From assembly GCA_947502505.1 (NCBI GenBank), contig CANNAE010000010.1, forward strand, positions 1-64,000: 64,000 nucleotides of DNA, read 5' to 3'. The stretch's first letter is position 1. Every line of letters starts with the position of its first letter. The stretch comes from an uncultured Planococcus sp. Its GTDB lineage: Bacteria > Bacillota > Bacilli > Bacillales_A > Planococcaceae. The notes beneath the pieces are model-generated. The model made no database searches and was not told the DNA's origin. It saw only the letters and a program-made list of their open reading frames with translations. This document shows positions 47,989-59,494 of this stretch, one piece after another. The position numbers and the translations under genes are program-made.

Positions 47989-48252
47989 ATGTCTGAGCGT
48001 AACCAACGCAAAGTATACACAGGCCGCGTCGTGTCTGACAAAATGGATAAAACCGTTACAGTAATGGTTGAAACTCAAAAAAAGCACGCGCTTTATGGCA
48101 AACGTGTAAAATACTCTAAGAAATTCAAGACTCATGATGAGAACAACGAAGCGAAAATGGGCGACATCGTTCGCATCATGGAAACTCGTCCACTATCAGC
48201 TACAAAACGTTTCCGTTTAGTGGAAGTCGTCGAAAAAGCTGTCATCATCTAA
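47989..48252 (+). CDS. rpsQ: 30S ribosomal protein S17
   Basis: 87 aa OB-fold protein with [14 protein letters not shown] near the start and [20 protein letters not shown]-type motif. It binds the 5' domain of 16S rRNA early in assembly. AGGAGG site upstream. Confidence 0.98.
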   Translation: MSERNQRKVYTGRVVSDKMDKTVTVMVETQKKHALYGKRVKYSKKFKTHDENNEAKMGDIVRIMETRPLSATKRFRLVEVVEKAVII

Positions 48253-48299
48253 TTTAAATAAGTTCGGAATCCTAAAAGTTCCGGAGGGAGGTTACCTAA

Positions 48300-48668
<369 letters not shown>

Positions 48669-48704
48669 AACATCCAACGTGCGATACCAAGGAGGTGCGA
48701 CAGA

Positions 48705-49016
48705 ATGCATGTAAAAAAAGGCGATACAGTTAAGGTCATCTCTGGGAAAGACAAAGGCAAAACAGGAGTTGTTTTGACTGCTCTACCTAAGAAAGACCGT
48801 GTGCTCGTTGAAGGTGTTAACATCGTCAAAAAGCATACAAAACCGAACCAGGCAAGCCCGCAAGGCGGAATTGTCAGCCAAGAAGCTGCGATCCACGTTT
48901 CTAACGTGATGGTAGTGGACCCTAAATCCGGCGAGCCGACTCGCGTAGGATACAAAATGGAAGACGGCAAAAAAGTTCGTGTTGCAAAAAAATCCGGTGA
49001 AAAATTAGATAAATAA
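48705..49016 (+). CDS. rplX: 50S ribosomal protein L24
   Basis: 103 aa. An N-terminal KOW motif is present ([19 protein letters not shown]). It initiates 50S assembly near the tunnel exit. AAGGAGG precedes the ATG. Confidence 0.98.
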   Translation: MHVKKGDTVKVISGKDKGKTGVVLTALPKKDRVLVEGVNIVKKHTKPNQASPQGGIVSQEAAIHVSNVMVVDPKSGEPTRVGYKMEDGKKVRVAKKSGEKLDK

Positions 49017-49043
49017 AATTCCTGAATGAGGGGAGGTACAAAC

Positions 49044-49788
<745 letters not shown>

Positions 49789-49817
49789 TCCCCTAAATTG
49801 GGAAGGAGGTAAATGTA

Positions 49818-50216
49818 ATGACAATGACAGATCCGATTGCAGATATGCTGACACGCATTCGTAATGCAAACATGGTTCGTCACGAGAAATTGGAGCTTCC
49901 GGCTTCCAACGTGAAAAAAGACATCGCTGAAATCCTAAAGCGCGAAGGTTTCGTTCGTGACGTAGAATATGTTGAAGATGATAAACAAGGCATGATCCGC
50001 ATTTTCCTTAAATACGGTGCCAACAACGAGCGCGTCATCACTGGCTTGAAACGCATTTCAAAACCAGGACTACGTGTTTACGCTAAAACTGACGAGGTGC
50101 CTCGTGTACTAAACGGTCTTGGGATCGCTCTAGTATCGACATCACAAGGTTTGGTAACTGATAAAGAAGCCCGCGCGAAAAAAGTCGGCGGCGAAATCAT
50201 AGCTTACGTTTGGTAA
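49818..50216 (+). CDS. rpsH: 30S ribosomal protein S8
   Basis: 132 aa. [16 protein letters not shown] near the start and the C-terminal [20 protein letters not shown] are family hallmarks. In E. coli S8 represses the spc operon by binding mRNA at rplE; not visible here. AAGGAGG site; ATG at 49824 is an alternative start. Confidence 0.97.
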   Translation: MTMTDPIADMLTRIRNANMVRHEKLELPASNVKKDIAEILKREGFVRDVEYVEDDKQGMIRIFLKYGANNERVITGLKRISKPGLRVYAKTDEVPRVLNGLGIALVSTSQGLVTDKEARAKKVGGEIIAYVW

Positions 50217-50246
50217 GAAGCAACAAACGAATGGAGGTGCAACAGA

Positions 50247-50786
50247 ATGTCACGTGTAGGTAAAAAACCAATCGAGGTTCCTGCTAGCGTTACCGTTACT
50301 GTCGGCAACGACAACAACGTAACTGTAAAAGGGCCTAAAGGCGAGCTTGCTCGCTCGTTTAACTCAGATATCACAATCACGCAGGAAGATAATGTTTTGA
50401 CATTGTCACGCCCATCAGATTCTAAAGACCACCGCACAATCCACGGTACAACTCGTGCATTGCTCGCGAACATGGTTACTGGAGTATCTGAAGGCTTCTC
50501 CCGCTCACTTGAACTAGTCGGTGTAGGTTACCGTGCCCAGCTACAAGGCACTAAATTGGTCTTGAACGTTGGATACTCTCATCCGGTGGAATTCACTCCG
50601 GAAGAAGGAATCGAAATCGAAGTACAAGGCAACACGAAAGTCGTCATCAAAGGGATCAACAAAGAGATGGTCGGAGCACTTGCTTCAAACATCCGCGCTA
50701 CTCGCCCGCCAGAGCCGTATAAAGGCAAAGGGATCCGTTATGAAGACGAAAAAGTTCGCCGCAAAGAAGGTAAAACAGGTAAATAA
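50247..50786 (+). CDS. rplF: 50S ribosomal protein L6
   Basis: 179 aa with two related domains. [11 protein letters not shown] opens the protein, and the C-terminal [25 protein letters not shown]-type segment is intact. It lies near the factor-binding site. GGAGGTG site upstream. Confidence 0.97.
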   Translation: MSRVGKKPIEVPASVTVTVGNDNNVTVKGPKGELARSFNSDITITQEDNVLTLSRPSDSKDHRTIHGTTRALLANMVTGVSEGFSRSLELVGVGYRAQLQGTKLVLNVGYSHPVEFTPEEGIEIEVQGNTKVVIKGINKEMVGALASNIRATRPPEPYKGKGIRYEDEKVRRKEGKTGK

Positions 50787-50819
50787 TGCTGCTTAGGCAG
50801 GCTGAAAGGAGTGACCTCA

Positions 50820-51182
50820 GTGATTACGAAACTCGATAAAAATGCATCCCGTAAAAAACGTCACGCTCGCGTACGTTCTAAAATCACGGGTACAGCTGAA
50901 CGTCCGCGTTTGAACGTTTTCCGTTCGAACAAATACATCTACGCTCAATTGATCGACGATGTAAACGGCGTAACGCTTGCTAGCGCATCATCTGCAGATA
51001 AAGATTTTTCTCTTGAAACAAAAGGCAACGTCGAAGCGGCTGCTCAAGTCGGCGAAACGATTGCAAAACGCGCAGTAGAAAACGGCTTGAAATCAGTTGT
51101 TTTTGACCGCGGTGGTTATCTATATCACGGCCGTGTGAAAGCTTTGGCTGAATCCGCACGTGAAAACGGCTTAGAATTCTAA
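50820..51182 (+). CDS. rplR: 50S ribosomal protein L18
   Basis: 120 aa starting at GTG 50820 ([15 protein letters not shown]), equal to the usual Bacilli length. AAAGGAG lies nine bases upstream; GTG at 50811 overlaps that site. It binds 5S rRNA with L5. The [14 protein letters not shown] tail is typical. Confidence 0.97.
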   Translation: MITKLDKNASRKKRHARVRSKITGTAERPRLNVFRSNKYIYAQLIDDVNGVTLASASSADKDFSLETKGNVEAAAQVGETIAKRAVENGLKSVVFDRGGYLYHGRVKALAESARENGLEF

Positions 51183-51202
51183 AAGAAGGAGGGACACATA
51201 TA

Positions 51203-51703
51203 ATGCGTCGTATTGATCCAAACAAACTTGAACTTGAAGAACGCGTAGTTACGATTAACCGCGTAGCGAAAGTTGTAAAAGGTGGACGTCGTTTCCGTTT
51301 CTCCGCATTGGTTGTTGTAGGCGACAAAAATGGTAAAGTCGGTTTTGGTACTGGGAAAGCACAAGAAGTTCCAGAAGCAATCCGTAAAGCTATTGAAGAT
51401 GCGAAGAAGAACTTAATCGAAGTACCTATGGTTAAAGGTACTACTCCACATCTAGTGACCGGGCGCTTCGGTGCCGGCTCGATTCTTATCAAACCTGCTT
51501 CACCAGGTACTGGTGTTATCGCTGGTGGTCCTGTTCGTGCGGTATTAGAGCTTGCAGGAGTACAAGACATCTTGTCTAAATCTCTTGGTTCTAACACGCC
51601 AATCAACATGGTCCGTGCTACTATCAACGGTTTGACTCAACTGAAGAGCGCTGATGAAGTTGCAAAACTTCGCGGTAAAACTACAGAAGAGTTATTCCAA
51701 TAA
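51203..51703 (+). CDS. rpsE: 30S ribosomal protein S5
   Basis: 166 aa. The dsRNA-binding fold begins [38 protein letters not shown] and [19 protein letters not shown] are conserved. The spectinomycin-contacting loop VVKGGRR is unaltered. AAGGAGG site upstream. Confidence 0.98.
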   Translation: MRRIDPNKLELEERVVTINRVAKVVKGGRRFRFSALVVVGDKNGKVGFGTGKAQEVPEAIRKAIEDAKKNLIEVPMVKGTTPHLVTGRFGAGSILIKPASPGTGVIAGGPVRAVLELAGVQDILSKSLGSNTPINMVRATINGLTQLKSADEVAKLRGKTTEELFQ

Positions 51704-51717
51704 GGGAGGGAAATTAG

Positions 51718-51900
51718 ATGGCTACTAAACTAGAAATTACCCTCACTAAGTCAGTGATCGGTTCTAAACCGACACAACGTAAAACAGTCCAGTCACTAGG
51801 CCTGCGCAAAATGCATCAAACAGTTGAGCACCAAGACAACGCGGCAGTTCGCGGAATGCTTGATAAAGTCGCTCACTTAGTTACTATTAAAGAAGTTTAA
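51718..51900 (+). CDS. rpmD: 50S ribosomal protein L30
   Basis: 60 aa with the family pattern [25 protein letters not shown]-type start and the VRGMLDKV centre. GGGAGGG precedes the ATG. Confidence 0.97.
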   Translation: MATKLEITLTKSVIGSKPTQRKTVQSLGLRKMHQTVEHQDNAAVRGMLDKVAHLVTIKEV

Positions 51901-51933
51901 TCCCTGATTTCTAAAGAAGGAGGTGCCAACCAC

Positions 51934-52374
51934 ATGAAACTTCACGAATTAAAACCAGCAGAAGGTTCACGCAGCTCACGCAAGCGTATCGGACGCGGAA
52001 TCGGTTCAGGTACTGGTAAAACAGCCGGTAAAGGACACAAAGGTCAAAAAGCCCGTTCAGGCGGCGGTGTCCGTCCAGGATTCGAGGGTGGTCAAAACCC
52101 ATTGTTCCGTCGTTTGCCGAAGCGTGGATTCACGAACATCAACCGTAAAGACTACACTGTTGTAAACCTTGACGTGTTGAACCGTTTTGAAGAAGGCACA
52201 GAAATTACACCTGCATTGTTGATCGAAACAGGTGTCGTGAGCAAAGAGCGTTCTGGTATCAAGATCCTTGGTAACGGAAGCTTGGACAAGAAATTGTCCG
52301 TACAAGCCCACAAATTCTCTGCATCAGCTAAAGAAGCTATTGAAGCTGCCGGCGGTCAAACCGAGGTGCTTTAA
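51934..52374 (+). CDS. rplO: 50S ribosomal protein L15
   Basis: 146 aa with the glycine/arginine-rich N-terminal extension ([40 protein letters not shown]). The globular C-terminal half is normal. Its stop (TAATG) overlaps the secY start by one base. Confidence 0.98.
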   Translation: MKLHELKPAEGSRSSRKRIGRGIGSGTGKTAGKGHKGQKARSGGGVRPGFEGGQNPLFRRLPKRGFTNINRKDYTVVNLDVLNRFEEGTEITPALLIETGVVSKERSGIKILGNGSLDKKLSVQAHKFSASAKEAIEAAGGQTEVL

Positions 52375-53669
52375 TGTTTCAGACAATCTCTAATCTTATG
52401 CGCGTATCTGATATTCGAAATAAAATTTTCTTTACTTTAGCAATGCTCATCATCTTCCGTATCGGGACATTCGTTCCGGTGCCGAACGTTGATGCGTCAG
52501 TACTCCAAGCTACGGACCAGATGGGTCTGGTCGGTTTCTTGAATACTTTCGGTGGAGGCGCCCTAGCCAATTTCTCGATTTTGGCCATGGGAATCATGCC
52601 TTACATCACAGCATCGATCATCGTGCAGCTCCTGCAAATGGATGTTGTGCCGAAGTTTGCTGAGTGGGCGAAACAAGGCGAAGTCGGAAGACGGAAACTT
52701 GCTCAATTCACTCGTTACTTTACAATCGTTCTTGCATTTATCCAGGCGATCGGTATGTCTTATGGTTTCAACCAAATGTACGGAGGTACATTGATCCAAG
52801 ATGACACGATTGCAACGTATGTCGTAATCGCCATCGTACTGACAGCAGGAACAGCATTTCTATTGTGGCTTGGTGAGCAGATCACGGCAAAAGGCGTGGG
52901 GAACGGTATTTCGATTATCATCTTCGCAGGGATTGTCGCTGCAGTACCAGGAGCAATTAACCAACTTTATGCGCAGCAGATTCAAGGGGCTGGCGATCAG
53001 CTTCCGATCAATATTGCCATCATGGCATTGCTCGCACTCGCAGTTGTTGCAATTACTGTATTGGTCATTTACGTTCAACAAGCGTTGCGTAAAATCCCGA
53101 TCCAGTATGCCAAACGTGTCGCTGGCCGTGGCCAGAGCTCGACTGGGCAGCAAACGCATTTACCTTTGAAAGTAAACGCGGCCGGAGTTATCCCGGTAAT
53201 CTTTGCAGTGGCGTTCATCATCACGCCGCAAACTATCGCTTCTTTCTTTGGTGCCAACGCGTTTACGGAGGCAATCCAGAATACGTTTGATTACACGCGT
53301 CCTGTCGGCATGATTATTTATGTCGCCTTGATCATTGCATTCACGTATTTCTATGCATTCATTCAGGTCAATCCTGAAAACGTGGCGGACAACTTGAAAA
53401 AGCAAGGTGCATACATTCCGGGAATCCGTCCGGGTAAAAATACGCAAGATTATTTAACAAGTGTGCTTTACCGCTTAACGTTCGTGGGAGCTATCTTCCT
53501 CTCCGTTATCGCGGTCATGCCGATTTTCTTCATTAATATCGCAAACCTCCCTCAATCTGCACAGATTGGCGGTACTAGTTTGCTGATTGTCGTCGGGGTA
53601 GCCCTCGAGACAATGAAGCAATTGGAATCACAACTTGTGAAACGTCATTACAAAGGCTTTATGAAATAA
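52374..53669 (+). CDS. secY: preprotein translocase subunit SecY
   Basis: Ten-helix translocon channel of 431 aa. RIGTFVPVPNVD follows the first helix, the plug-region sequence FSILAMGIMPYITASIIVQLL is present, and the cytosolic loop RKIPIQYAKR binds SecA and the ribosome. The C-terminal segment includes QLVKRHYKGF. Translation is coupled to rplO. adk follows 57 bases later. Confidence 0.98.
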   Translation: MFQTISNLMRVSDIRNKIFFTLAMLIIFRIGTFVPVPNVDASVLQATDQMGLVGFLNTFGGGALANFSILAMGIMPYITASIIVQLLQMDVVPKFAEWAKQGEVGRRKLAQFTRYFTIVLAFIQAIGMSYGFNQMYGGTLIQDDTIATYVVIAIVLTAGTAFLLWLGEQITAKGVGNGISIIIFAGIVAAVPGAINQLYAQQIQGAGDQLPINIAIMALLALAVVAITVLVIYVQQALRKIPIQYAKRVAGRGQSSTGQQTHLPLKVNAAGVIPVIFAVAFIITPQTIASFFGANAFTEAIQNTFDYTRPVGMIIYVALIIAFTYFYAFIQVNPENVADNLKKQGAYIPGIRPGKNTQDYLTSVLYRLTFVGAIFLSVIAVMPIFFINIANLPQSAQIGGTSLLIVVGVALETMKQLESQLVKRHYKGFMK

Positions 53670-54380
<711 letters not shown>

Positions 54381-54438
54381 GTCCCCGGCGCCGGGCGCAG
54401 TTAGTTGCCTCCATGTGGCTTTAAGGAGCACCGGAGAT

Positions 54439-54560
54439 ATGAATTTTCGTGAGCTGCAAAAGCAAACAAGCCCTGATTATATGAAACCGGTGAGGCTCGT
54501 TGCTCCGTGCAATTCCGCACCGGAGGTAGTATAATGGGTTTCGTGGAAGCATCTGTGTAA
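54439..54560 (+). CDS. two coupled short reading frames upstream of infA (31 and 8 codons)
   Basis: An ATG at 54439, ten bases after AAGGAG, opens a 31-codon frame starting MNFRELQKQTSPDY. Its stop at 54532-54534 overlaps a second ATG at 54534 (TAATG), which has GGAGGT six bases upstream and encodes MGFVEASV. Sites and coupling look real, but neither peptide is recognised and the length is short enough for chance. They may be leader peptides or mere accidents. Confidence 0.25.
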
Positions 54561-54668
54561 CGGGTTTGGAACTCATCCAAGGCAGTCCGGGCAGTCGAGG
54601 ATACGTGGGTCAGACTGATTCAACCGGATCCCCTGAACTTCGCTGTCATAAGTGGAGCGAGGAACCCG
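54561..54668 (+). ncRNA. candidate structured RNA upstream of infA (four-way junction)
   Basis: Complementary segments nest without conflict. Closing stem CGGGTT (54561-54566) with AACCCG (54663-54668). Hairpin TGGA/TCCA at 54567-54579. An arm TCCGG (54586-54590)/CCGGA (54624-54628) contains CAGTC (54592-54596)/GACTG (54613-54617). Hairpin CTTCGCT (54638-54644)/AGCGAGG (54656-54662) has one G-U. It resembles no riboswitch I know. It could be an infA leader, an independent small RNA or a relic of a group II intron domain; all are inference. Confidence 0.5.
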
Positions 54669-54782
54669 GAGAAGGTCTTCAAATGTCACTCATGCATTCC
54701 TTGTGAATGGATAAGAATTATTCAAAGCAAATACTGTTTGAAGATGAGAACCTGATTTGTATACAGAAGGGAGACTGGGTCG

Positions 54783-55001
54783 ATGGCGAAAGACGATGTA
54801 ATTGAAATCGAAGGAACAGTCGTTGAGACTTTGCCTAACGCGATGTTTAAAGTGGAGCTTGAAAACGGCCATACGATTCTTGCGCACGTATCAGGCAAGA
54901 TTCGCATGCATTTCATCCGCATTCTGCCAGGAGATAAAGTAACAGTAGAACTTTCTCCTTATGATTTAACACGCGGTCGCATCACATACCGTTTTAAATA
55001 A
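54783..55001 (+). CDS. infA: translation initiation factor IF-1
   Basis: 72-aa OB-fold protein, the exact family length, starting [22 protein letters not shown] and ending GRITYRFK. It occupies the A site during initiation. AAGGGAG precedes the ATG by eight bases. The long structured interval upstream suggests its expression is set separately from adk. rpmJ follows after 37 bases. Confidence 0.98.
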   Translation: MAKDDVIEIEGTVVETLPNAMFKVELENGHTILAHVSGKIRMHFIRILPGDKVTVELSPYDLTRGRITYRFK

Positions 55002-55038
55002 TCTTTTGCACTCCGGACTACTAAGGAGGTTGGGTTAG

Positions 55039-55152
<114 letters not shown>

Positions 55153-55176
55153 TAAAGAAGGAGGTGCATCGCACAC

Positions 55177-55542
55177 ATGGCACGTATTTCTGGTGTTGAC
55201 ATTCCGCGCGACAAACGCGTTGTAATTTCATTGACTTATATCTACGGTGTTGGGAAAACGACTGCTCAGAAAGTTCTTTCTGGTGCTGGTGTTTCTGAAG
55301 AGACTCGCGTTCGCGATCTTACAGAAGACGAGTTGAACAATATCCGTGAACAATTGGATCAGTACAAAATCGAAGGTGACCTTCGCCGTGAAGTTTCCAT
55401 GAACATCAAACGTTTGATGGAAATCGCTAGCTTCCGTGGTATCCGCCACCGTCGCGGTCTTCCGGTTCGTGGTCAAAACACGAAGAACAACGCGCGTACG
55501 CGTAAAGGTCCTCGTAAAACTGTAGCTAACAAGAAAAAATAA
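55177..55542 (+). CDS. rpsM: 30S ribosomal protein S13
   Basis: 121 aa. It opens [15 protein letters not shown] and has the [13 protein letters not shown](NT)KNNART basic tail that contacts P-site tRNA. GAAGGAGG site upstream. Confidence 0.98.
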   Translation: MARISGVDIPRDKRVVISLTYIYGVGKTTAQKVLSGAGVSEETRVRDLTEDELNNIREQLDQYKIEGDLRREVSMNIKRLMEIASFRGIRHRRGLPVRGQNTKNNARTRKGPRKTVANKKK

Positions 55543-55549
55543 TCAGTAA

Positions 55550-55957
<408 letters not shown>

Positions 55958-56084
55958 TCGTTGGTCTGAATAGGATTTTTGAACATCACGACTTACTAAA
56001 TGTGTTCTGAATCGTAGCGAAAGTCTGTGACTATCGAATTCTTATGCAACGAAAATACCGACGTTTTGAAGGAGGGTAAACTGA

Positions 56085-57029
56085 ATGCTCGAAATAGAAA
56101 AACCAAAAATTGAAACGGTTGAGATCGACAGCAATGCCAAATACGGCAAATTTGTTGTTGAACCCCTTGAGCGTGGATATGGTACCACTTTAGGTAACTC
56201 CTTACGTCGAATCTTACTTTCATCTTTACCTGGCGCAGCTGTTACTTCGATCCAAATTGATGGCGTTTTGCATGAATTCTCCACTGTCGAAGGTGTAGAA
56301 GAAGATGTGGCCTCTATCATTTTGAACATCAAGAAGCTCGCTTTGAAAATTTACTCTGACGAAGAAAAAGTCATTGAAATTGACGTAAAAGGTGATGGAA
56401 CGGTTACGGCTGCAGATATCACTCACGATAGTGACGTGGAAATTCTGAATCCGGATCTATATATTGCTACAATCGCTAAAGACGGCCACTTGCGCATGCG
56501 CATGTATGCTAACCGCGGCCGTGGATATGCCCGTGCAGATCAGAACAAACGTGAAGATCTTCCGATCGGCGTTATCCCGATTGACTCTATTTACACGCCA
56601 GTTTCACGCGTCAATTTCCAAGTGGAAAATACCCGTGTGGGCCAACTCGCTCATTTCGATAAATTAACCCTCGACGTCTGGACAGATGGAAGCATCGGTC
56701 CGAAAGAGGCAATTGCGCTTGGCGCGAAAATTTTCACTGAACATCTGAACATCTTCGTCGGATTGACGGATGAGGCTCAAACAGCTGAAATCATGGTTGA
56801 AAAAGAAGAAGACCAAAAAGAGAAAGTGCTTGAGATGACTATCGAAGAGCTTGATCTTTCGGTTCGTTCTTATAACTGCCTGAAACGTGCTGGCATTAAC
56901 ACTGTCCACGAATTGGCCAACAAGTCGGAAGACGACATGATGAAAGTTCGCAACCTCGGACGCAAATCACTCGAAGAAGTGAAAGTGAAGTTGGAAGATC
57001 TAGGTCTTGGCCTTCGTAAAGAAGACTGA
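56085..57029 (+). CDS. rpoA: DNA-directed RNA polymerase alpha subunit
   Basis: 314 aa. The N-terminal assembly domain has [23 protein letters not shown] linker rich in E and K follows near 225-240. The C-terminal domain contacting UP elements and activators has [19 protein letters not shown] and the [10 protein letters not shown] helix-hairpin-helix. GAAGGAGGG precedes the ATG after a 127-base spacer. Confidence 0.98.
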   Translation: MLEIEKPKIETVEIDSNAKYGKFVVEPLERGYGTTLGNSLRRILLSSLPGAAVTSIQIDGVLHEFSTVEGVEEDVASIILNIKKLALKIYSDEEKVIEIDVKGDGTVTAADITHDSDVEILNPDLYIATIAKDGHLRMRMYANRGRGYARADQNKREDLPIGVIPIDSIYTPVSRVNFQVENTRVGQLAHFDKLTLDVWTDGSIGPKEAIALGAKIFTEHLNIFVGLTDEAQTAEIMVEKEEDQKEKVLEMTIEELDLSVRSYNCLKRAGINTVHELANKSEDDMMKVRNLGRKSLEEVKVKLEDLGLGLRKED

Positions 57030-57074
57030 TTGCCCGATTCTTTCTGAACTATTCAACAAAGGAGGGAAACTTCA

Positions 57075-57449
57075 ATGAGAAAACTTCAACGTACAAGTTC
57101 TCAACGTAAAGCGCTTTTGCGTGACCTTACGACTGACCTAATCGTTCACGAGCGCATTCAGACAACTGAAGCACGTGCAAAAGAAGTCCGTTCAACTGTA
57201 GAAAAAATGATCACGCTTGGTAAGCGCGGAGATATCCACGCTCGCCGTAAAGCTGCAGCATACATTCGCCGTGAACTCGTGACTTCGACTGACGAAGAAG
57301 GCAACGAAAACACAATCTTTGCTTTGCAAAAATTGTTTGATGATGTGGCACCACGTTACGCTGACCGTCAAGGCGGCTACACGCGCATCATGAAAATGGG
57401 GCCTCGTCGCGGAGATGGCGCACCAATCGTAATTATTGAATTGGTTTAA
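57075..57449 (+). CDS. rplQ: 50S ribosomal protein L17
   Basis: 124 aa with [21 protein letters not shown] and the RGGYTRI-like [16 protein letters not shown] tail. AAGGAGGG site upstream. A terminator directly follows, marking the end of the S10-spc-alpha transcript. Confidence 0.98.
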   Translation: MRKLQRTSSQRKALLRDLTTDLIVHERIQTTEARAKEVRSTVEKMITLGKRGDIHARRKAAAYIRRELVTSTDEEGNENTIFALQKLFDDVAPRYADRQGGYTRIMKMGPRRGDGAPIVIIELV

Positions 57450-57455
57450 TCAGTT

Positions 57456-57483
57456 GAAGAGGGTTCATAGCCCTCTTCTTTTA
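57456..57483 (+). terminator. terminator after rplQ
   Basis: GAAGAGGG and CCCTCTTC form an 8-bp stem with a 7-base loop, followed by TTTTA. Confidence 0.9.
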
Positions 57484-57524
57484 GCATCATGATTTATACG
57501 ACAATATGAAAAGCTGAGTGTTAT

Positions 57525-57650
57525 GATGAGCGAGCCTTCGGGCGGCGTCTCGTCTAGCTCTACGCACCTCATTCAACCTGCGGCTTAAGCACCCGCAGGA
57601 GCCATAGAGACAGAAAAGCGCATACTCTGAATGAGGTGCGCGCTTTTTTT
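57525..57650 (+). ncRNA. candidate small structured RNA between rplQ and ecfA1
   Basis: Hairpin 1 is GATGAG (57525-57530)/CTCGTC (57549-57554), enclosing GCC-TTCG-GGC. A long stem CGCACCTCATTCA (57563-57575)/TGAATGAGGTGCG (57628-57640) encloses hairpin CCTGCGG (57577-57583)/CCGCAGG (57593-57599) and about 28 unpaired bases. GCGC and a T run end it. It could be a free-standing RNA or an elaborate second terminator. A TATGAT at 57522-57527 would start transcription inside hairpin 1, so the promoter is unclear. No reading frame of note lies here. Confidence 0.5.
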
Positions 57651-57797
57651 ATTTAATGATCAATTAATTTTCAGTGTTGATGTTCCGAAATGCGGGATAT
57701 GAGCAGTGCAAATTAAGCGTGGCCTGGAGCACTTCCCGTTTTACAGCACATGGATACACCGAGTAGAGTAGAGAGAGTTTAGAGGAGGCATCAACAC

Positions 57798-58646
57798 ATG
57801 AACGCAAGCATTTTGTCATTCGAAAACGTGACATTTACCTATATGCCAGACGACGAGTCAGTCAAGCCGGCTGTCTCGGAGCTGTCATTCTCCATTGAAG
57901 AAGGGGAATGGGTGGCGCTGGTCGGCCATAATGGTTCCGGCAAATCGACGATCGCCAAATTGATGAACGGCTTATTATTCCCCCAACAAGGCATTGTCCG
58001 GGCGATGGGGCTGACCATGTCTGAAGAAAGTCTATGGGATATCCGTTCGCAAATGGGGATGGTGTTTCAGAATCCAGACAATCAATTTGTCGGGGCGACG
58101 GTGCAGGATGATGTAGCGTTCGCGCTCGAGAATAATGGCATCCCCCACGAGGAAATGGTGGTGCGTGTCCGTGAATCCTTGCAGCAAGTGAAGATGGAGG
58201 ATTACCTCGATCATGAACCGCATCATTTATCCGGCGGACAGAAACAGCGCGTGGCGATTGCCGGGGCATTGGCTTTGCGCCCGCGGCTGTTGATCCTGGA
58301 TGAGGCGACCTCGATGCTCGACCCGCAAGGCCGCCGAGAAGTAATTGAAACAATACGTGAATTGCGGGAAGCGACAGGCCTTACCGTGCTGTCGATCACC
58401 CACGACTTGGAAGAAGCAGCACTCGCTGACCGTGTGCTCGTGATGAATGCAGGGCATAAGCAAATGGAAGGCACGCCTGATGAGGTGTTTTCTTCTGGCG
58501 AAGAGCTGACACAAATGGGCTTAGATCTGCCGTTTGCGATGCGCATGGCCGGCCTTTTGCAGCAAGCCGGAGTGCCGCTGACCGGTGAATCTATGACAGA
58601 ACATGAGCTGGTGGAGGAATTATGGACATATTACTCAAGCAAGTAG
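57798..58646 (+). CDS. ecfA1: ECF transporter energy-coupling ATPase A1
   Basis: ABC ATPase of 282 aa. Walker A is GHNGSGKSTI near 43, the Q-loop is MVFQNPDNQFVGATV, the signature is LSGGQKQR and Walker B is LLILDEATSMLD. With EcfA2 and EcfT it powers vitamin uptake by interchangeable S-components encoded elsewhere. AGAGGAGG precedes the ATG. The 3' end overlaps ecfA2 by 25 bases. Confidence 0.97.
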   Translation: MNASILSFENVTFTYMPDDESVKPAVSELSFSIEEGEWVALVGHNGSGKSTIAKLMNGLLFPQQGIVRAMGLTMSEESLWDIRSQMGMVFQNPDNQFVGATVQDDVAFALENNGIPHEEMVVRVRESLQQVKMEDYLDHEPHHLSGGQKQRVAIAGALALRPRLLILDEATSMLDPQGRREVIETIRELREATGLTVLSITHDLEEAALADRVLVMNAGHKQMEGTPDEVFSSGEELTQMGLDLPFAMRMAGLLQQAGVPLTGESMTEHELVEELWTYYSSK

Positions 58647-59494
58647 GATACAGTTACGCAAAAGACACCCCGTTTGAAAAACGGGCATTGACGGATGTCA
58701 CGCTGCGCATTCCTTCGGGTTCTTATACAGCAGTGATCGGGCATACCGGTTCCGGGAAATCGACCGTGCTGCAGCATTTAAATGCTTTATTGCAGCCGAC
58801 AGAAGGCAGCGTGCTGATCGGCGAGCGGAAAATCGAAGCCGGAACAAAAGCGAAAAACTTGCGGGACGTACGGAAAAAAGTCGGCATTGTCTTCCAGTTC
58901 CCGGAGCAGCAGCTATTCGACGAAACGGTCTTGAAAGACATCATGTTCGGCCCGCTCAATTTCGGGGTGCCGGAAGAAGAAGCGCGCCGGCGTGCGATCG
59001 AATTGGTCGGCCAGCTTGGTCTTCCGGAAGACGTGCTCGAGAAATCGCCCTTTGACTTATCCGGCGGGCAAATGCGCCGCGTCGCGATTGCAGGGGTCTT
59101 GGCGATGGAGCCGGATGTCCTGGTGCTGGATGAACCGACAGCCGGGCTCGACCCGCGCGGCCGGCGGGAAATCATGGATTTGTTTTACCGCCTGCATCAG
59201 AAAAAAGGGTTAACGACTGTGCTCGTGACACATAGCATGGAAGATGCGGCACGTTATGCGGACACAGTCGCCATCATGCACGGCGGCAAATGCGTCGCAA
59301 CAGGCGAGGTGCGTGAGGTTTTCGCCAATGAAGAGCAGCTCGGCGATTACCGTTTGGAACCGCCGCGCACTGTGCGCATGCAGCGGGAATTTGAAGAGAA
59401 AACTGGTTTAGCACTCGATGAGCTGGCCTTGACCGAAGAGGCGCTCGCACGGTCCATTGCGCGGGCACTCCAGGAAGGGCGTGAGCTGAAATGA
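58622..59494 (+). CDS. ecfA2: ECF transporter energy-coupling ATPase A2
   Basis: 290 aa. Walker A is GHTGSGKSTV near 40, the Q-loop VFQFPEQQLFDETV, signature LSGGQMRR and Walker B VLVLDEPTAGLD. EcfA1 and EcfA2 form the heterodimeric motor. The ATG lies inside the ecfA1 3' end and the stop overlaps ecfT, so all three are coupled. Confidence 0.97.
   Translation: MDILLKQVGYSYAKDTPFEKRALTDVTLRIPSGSYTAVIGHTGSGKSTVLQHLNALLQPTEGSVLIGERKIEAGTKAKNLRDVRKKVGIVFQFPEQQLFDETVLKDIMFGPLNFGVPEEEARRRAIELVGQLGLPEDVLEKSPFDLSGGQMRRVAIAGVLAMEPDVLVLDEPTAGLDPRGRREIMDLFYRLHQKKGLTTVLVTHSMEDAARYADTVAIMHGGKCVATGEVREVFANEEQLGDYRLEPPRTVRMQREFEEKTGLALDELALTEEALARSIARALQEGRELK

Larger units (their letters stand above)
54381..54782 (+). 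other. 402-base non-coding interval between adk and infA
   Basis: No substantial gene is supported here although map and ybzG occupy this place in B. subtilis. It starts with the perfect palindrome CCCGGCGCCGGG (54384-54395). CCGGTG (54487-54492) can pair either with CACCGG at 54429-54434 or with CACCGG at 54518-54523, so alternative folds exist. A TATAAT at 54530-54535 lacks a good -35. A four-way-junction element lies at 54561-54668. Two very short reading frames occur (see next entry). Confidence 0.7.

Noticed and set aside
54530-54535. TATAAT before infA as a promoter
   Set aside because: No acceptable -35 lies 16-18 bases upstream, and the same bases form the overlapping stop/start of two short frames. 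It is left as a possibility only.
54487-54668. Cobalamin riboswitch
   Set aside because: CCGGTG and later CCGG pairs recall it, but the B12 box and the remaining core are absent, and infA is not a cobalamin gene.
54530-54760. Degenerate map or KOW-domain pseudogene between adk and infA
   Set aside because: No frame gives recognisable methionine aminopeptidase or KOW motifs, even allowing for frameshifts.
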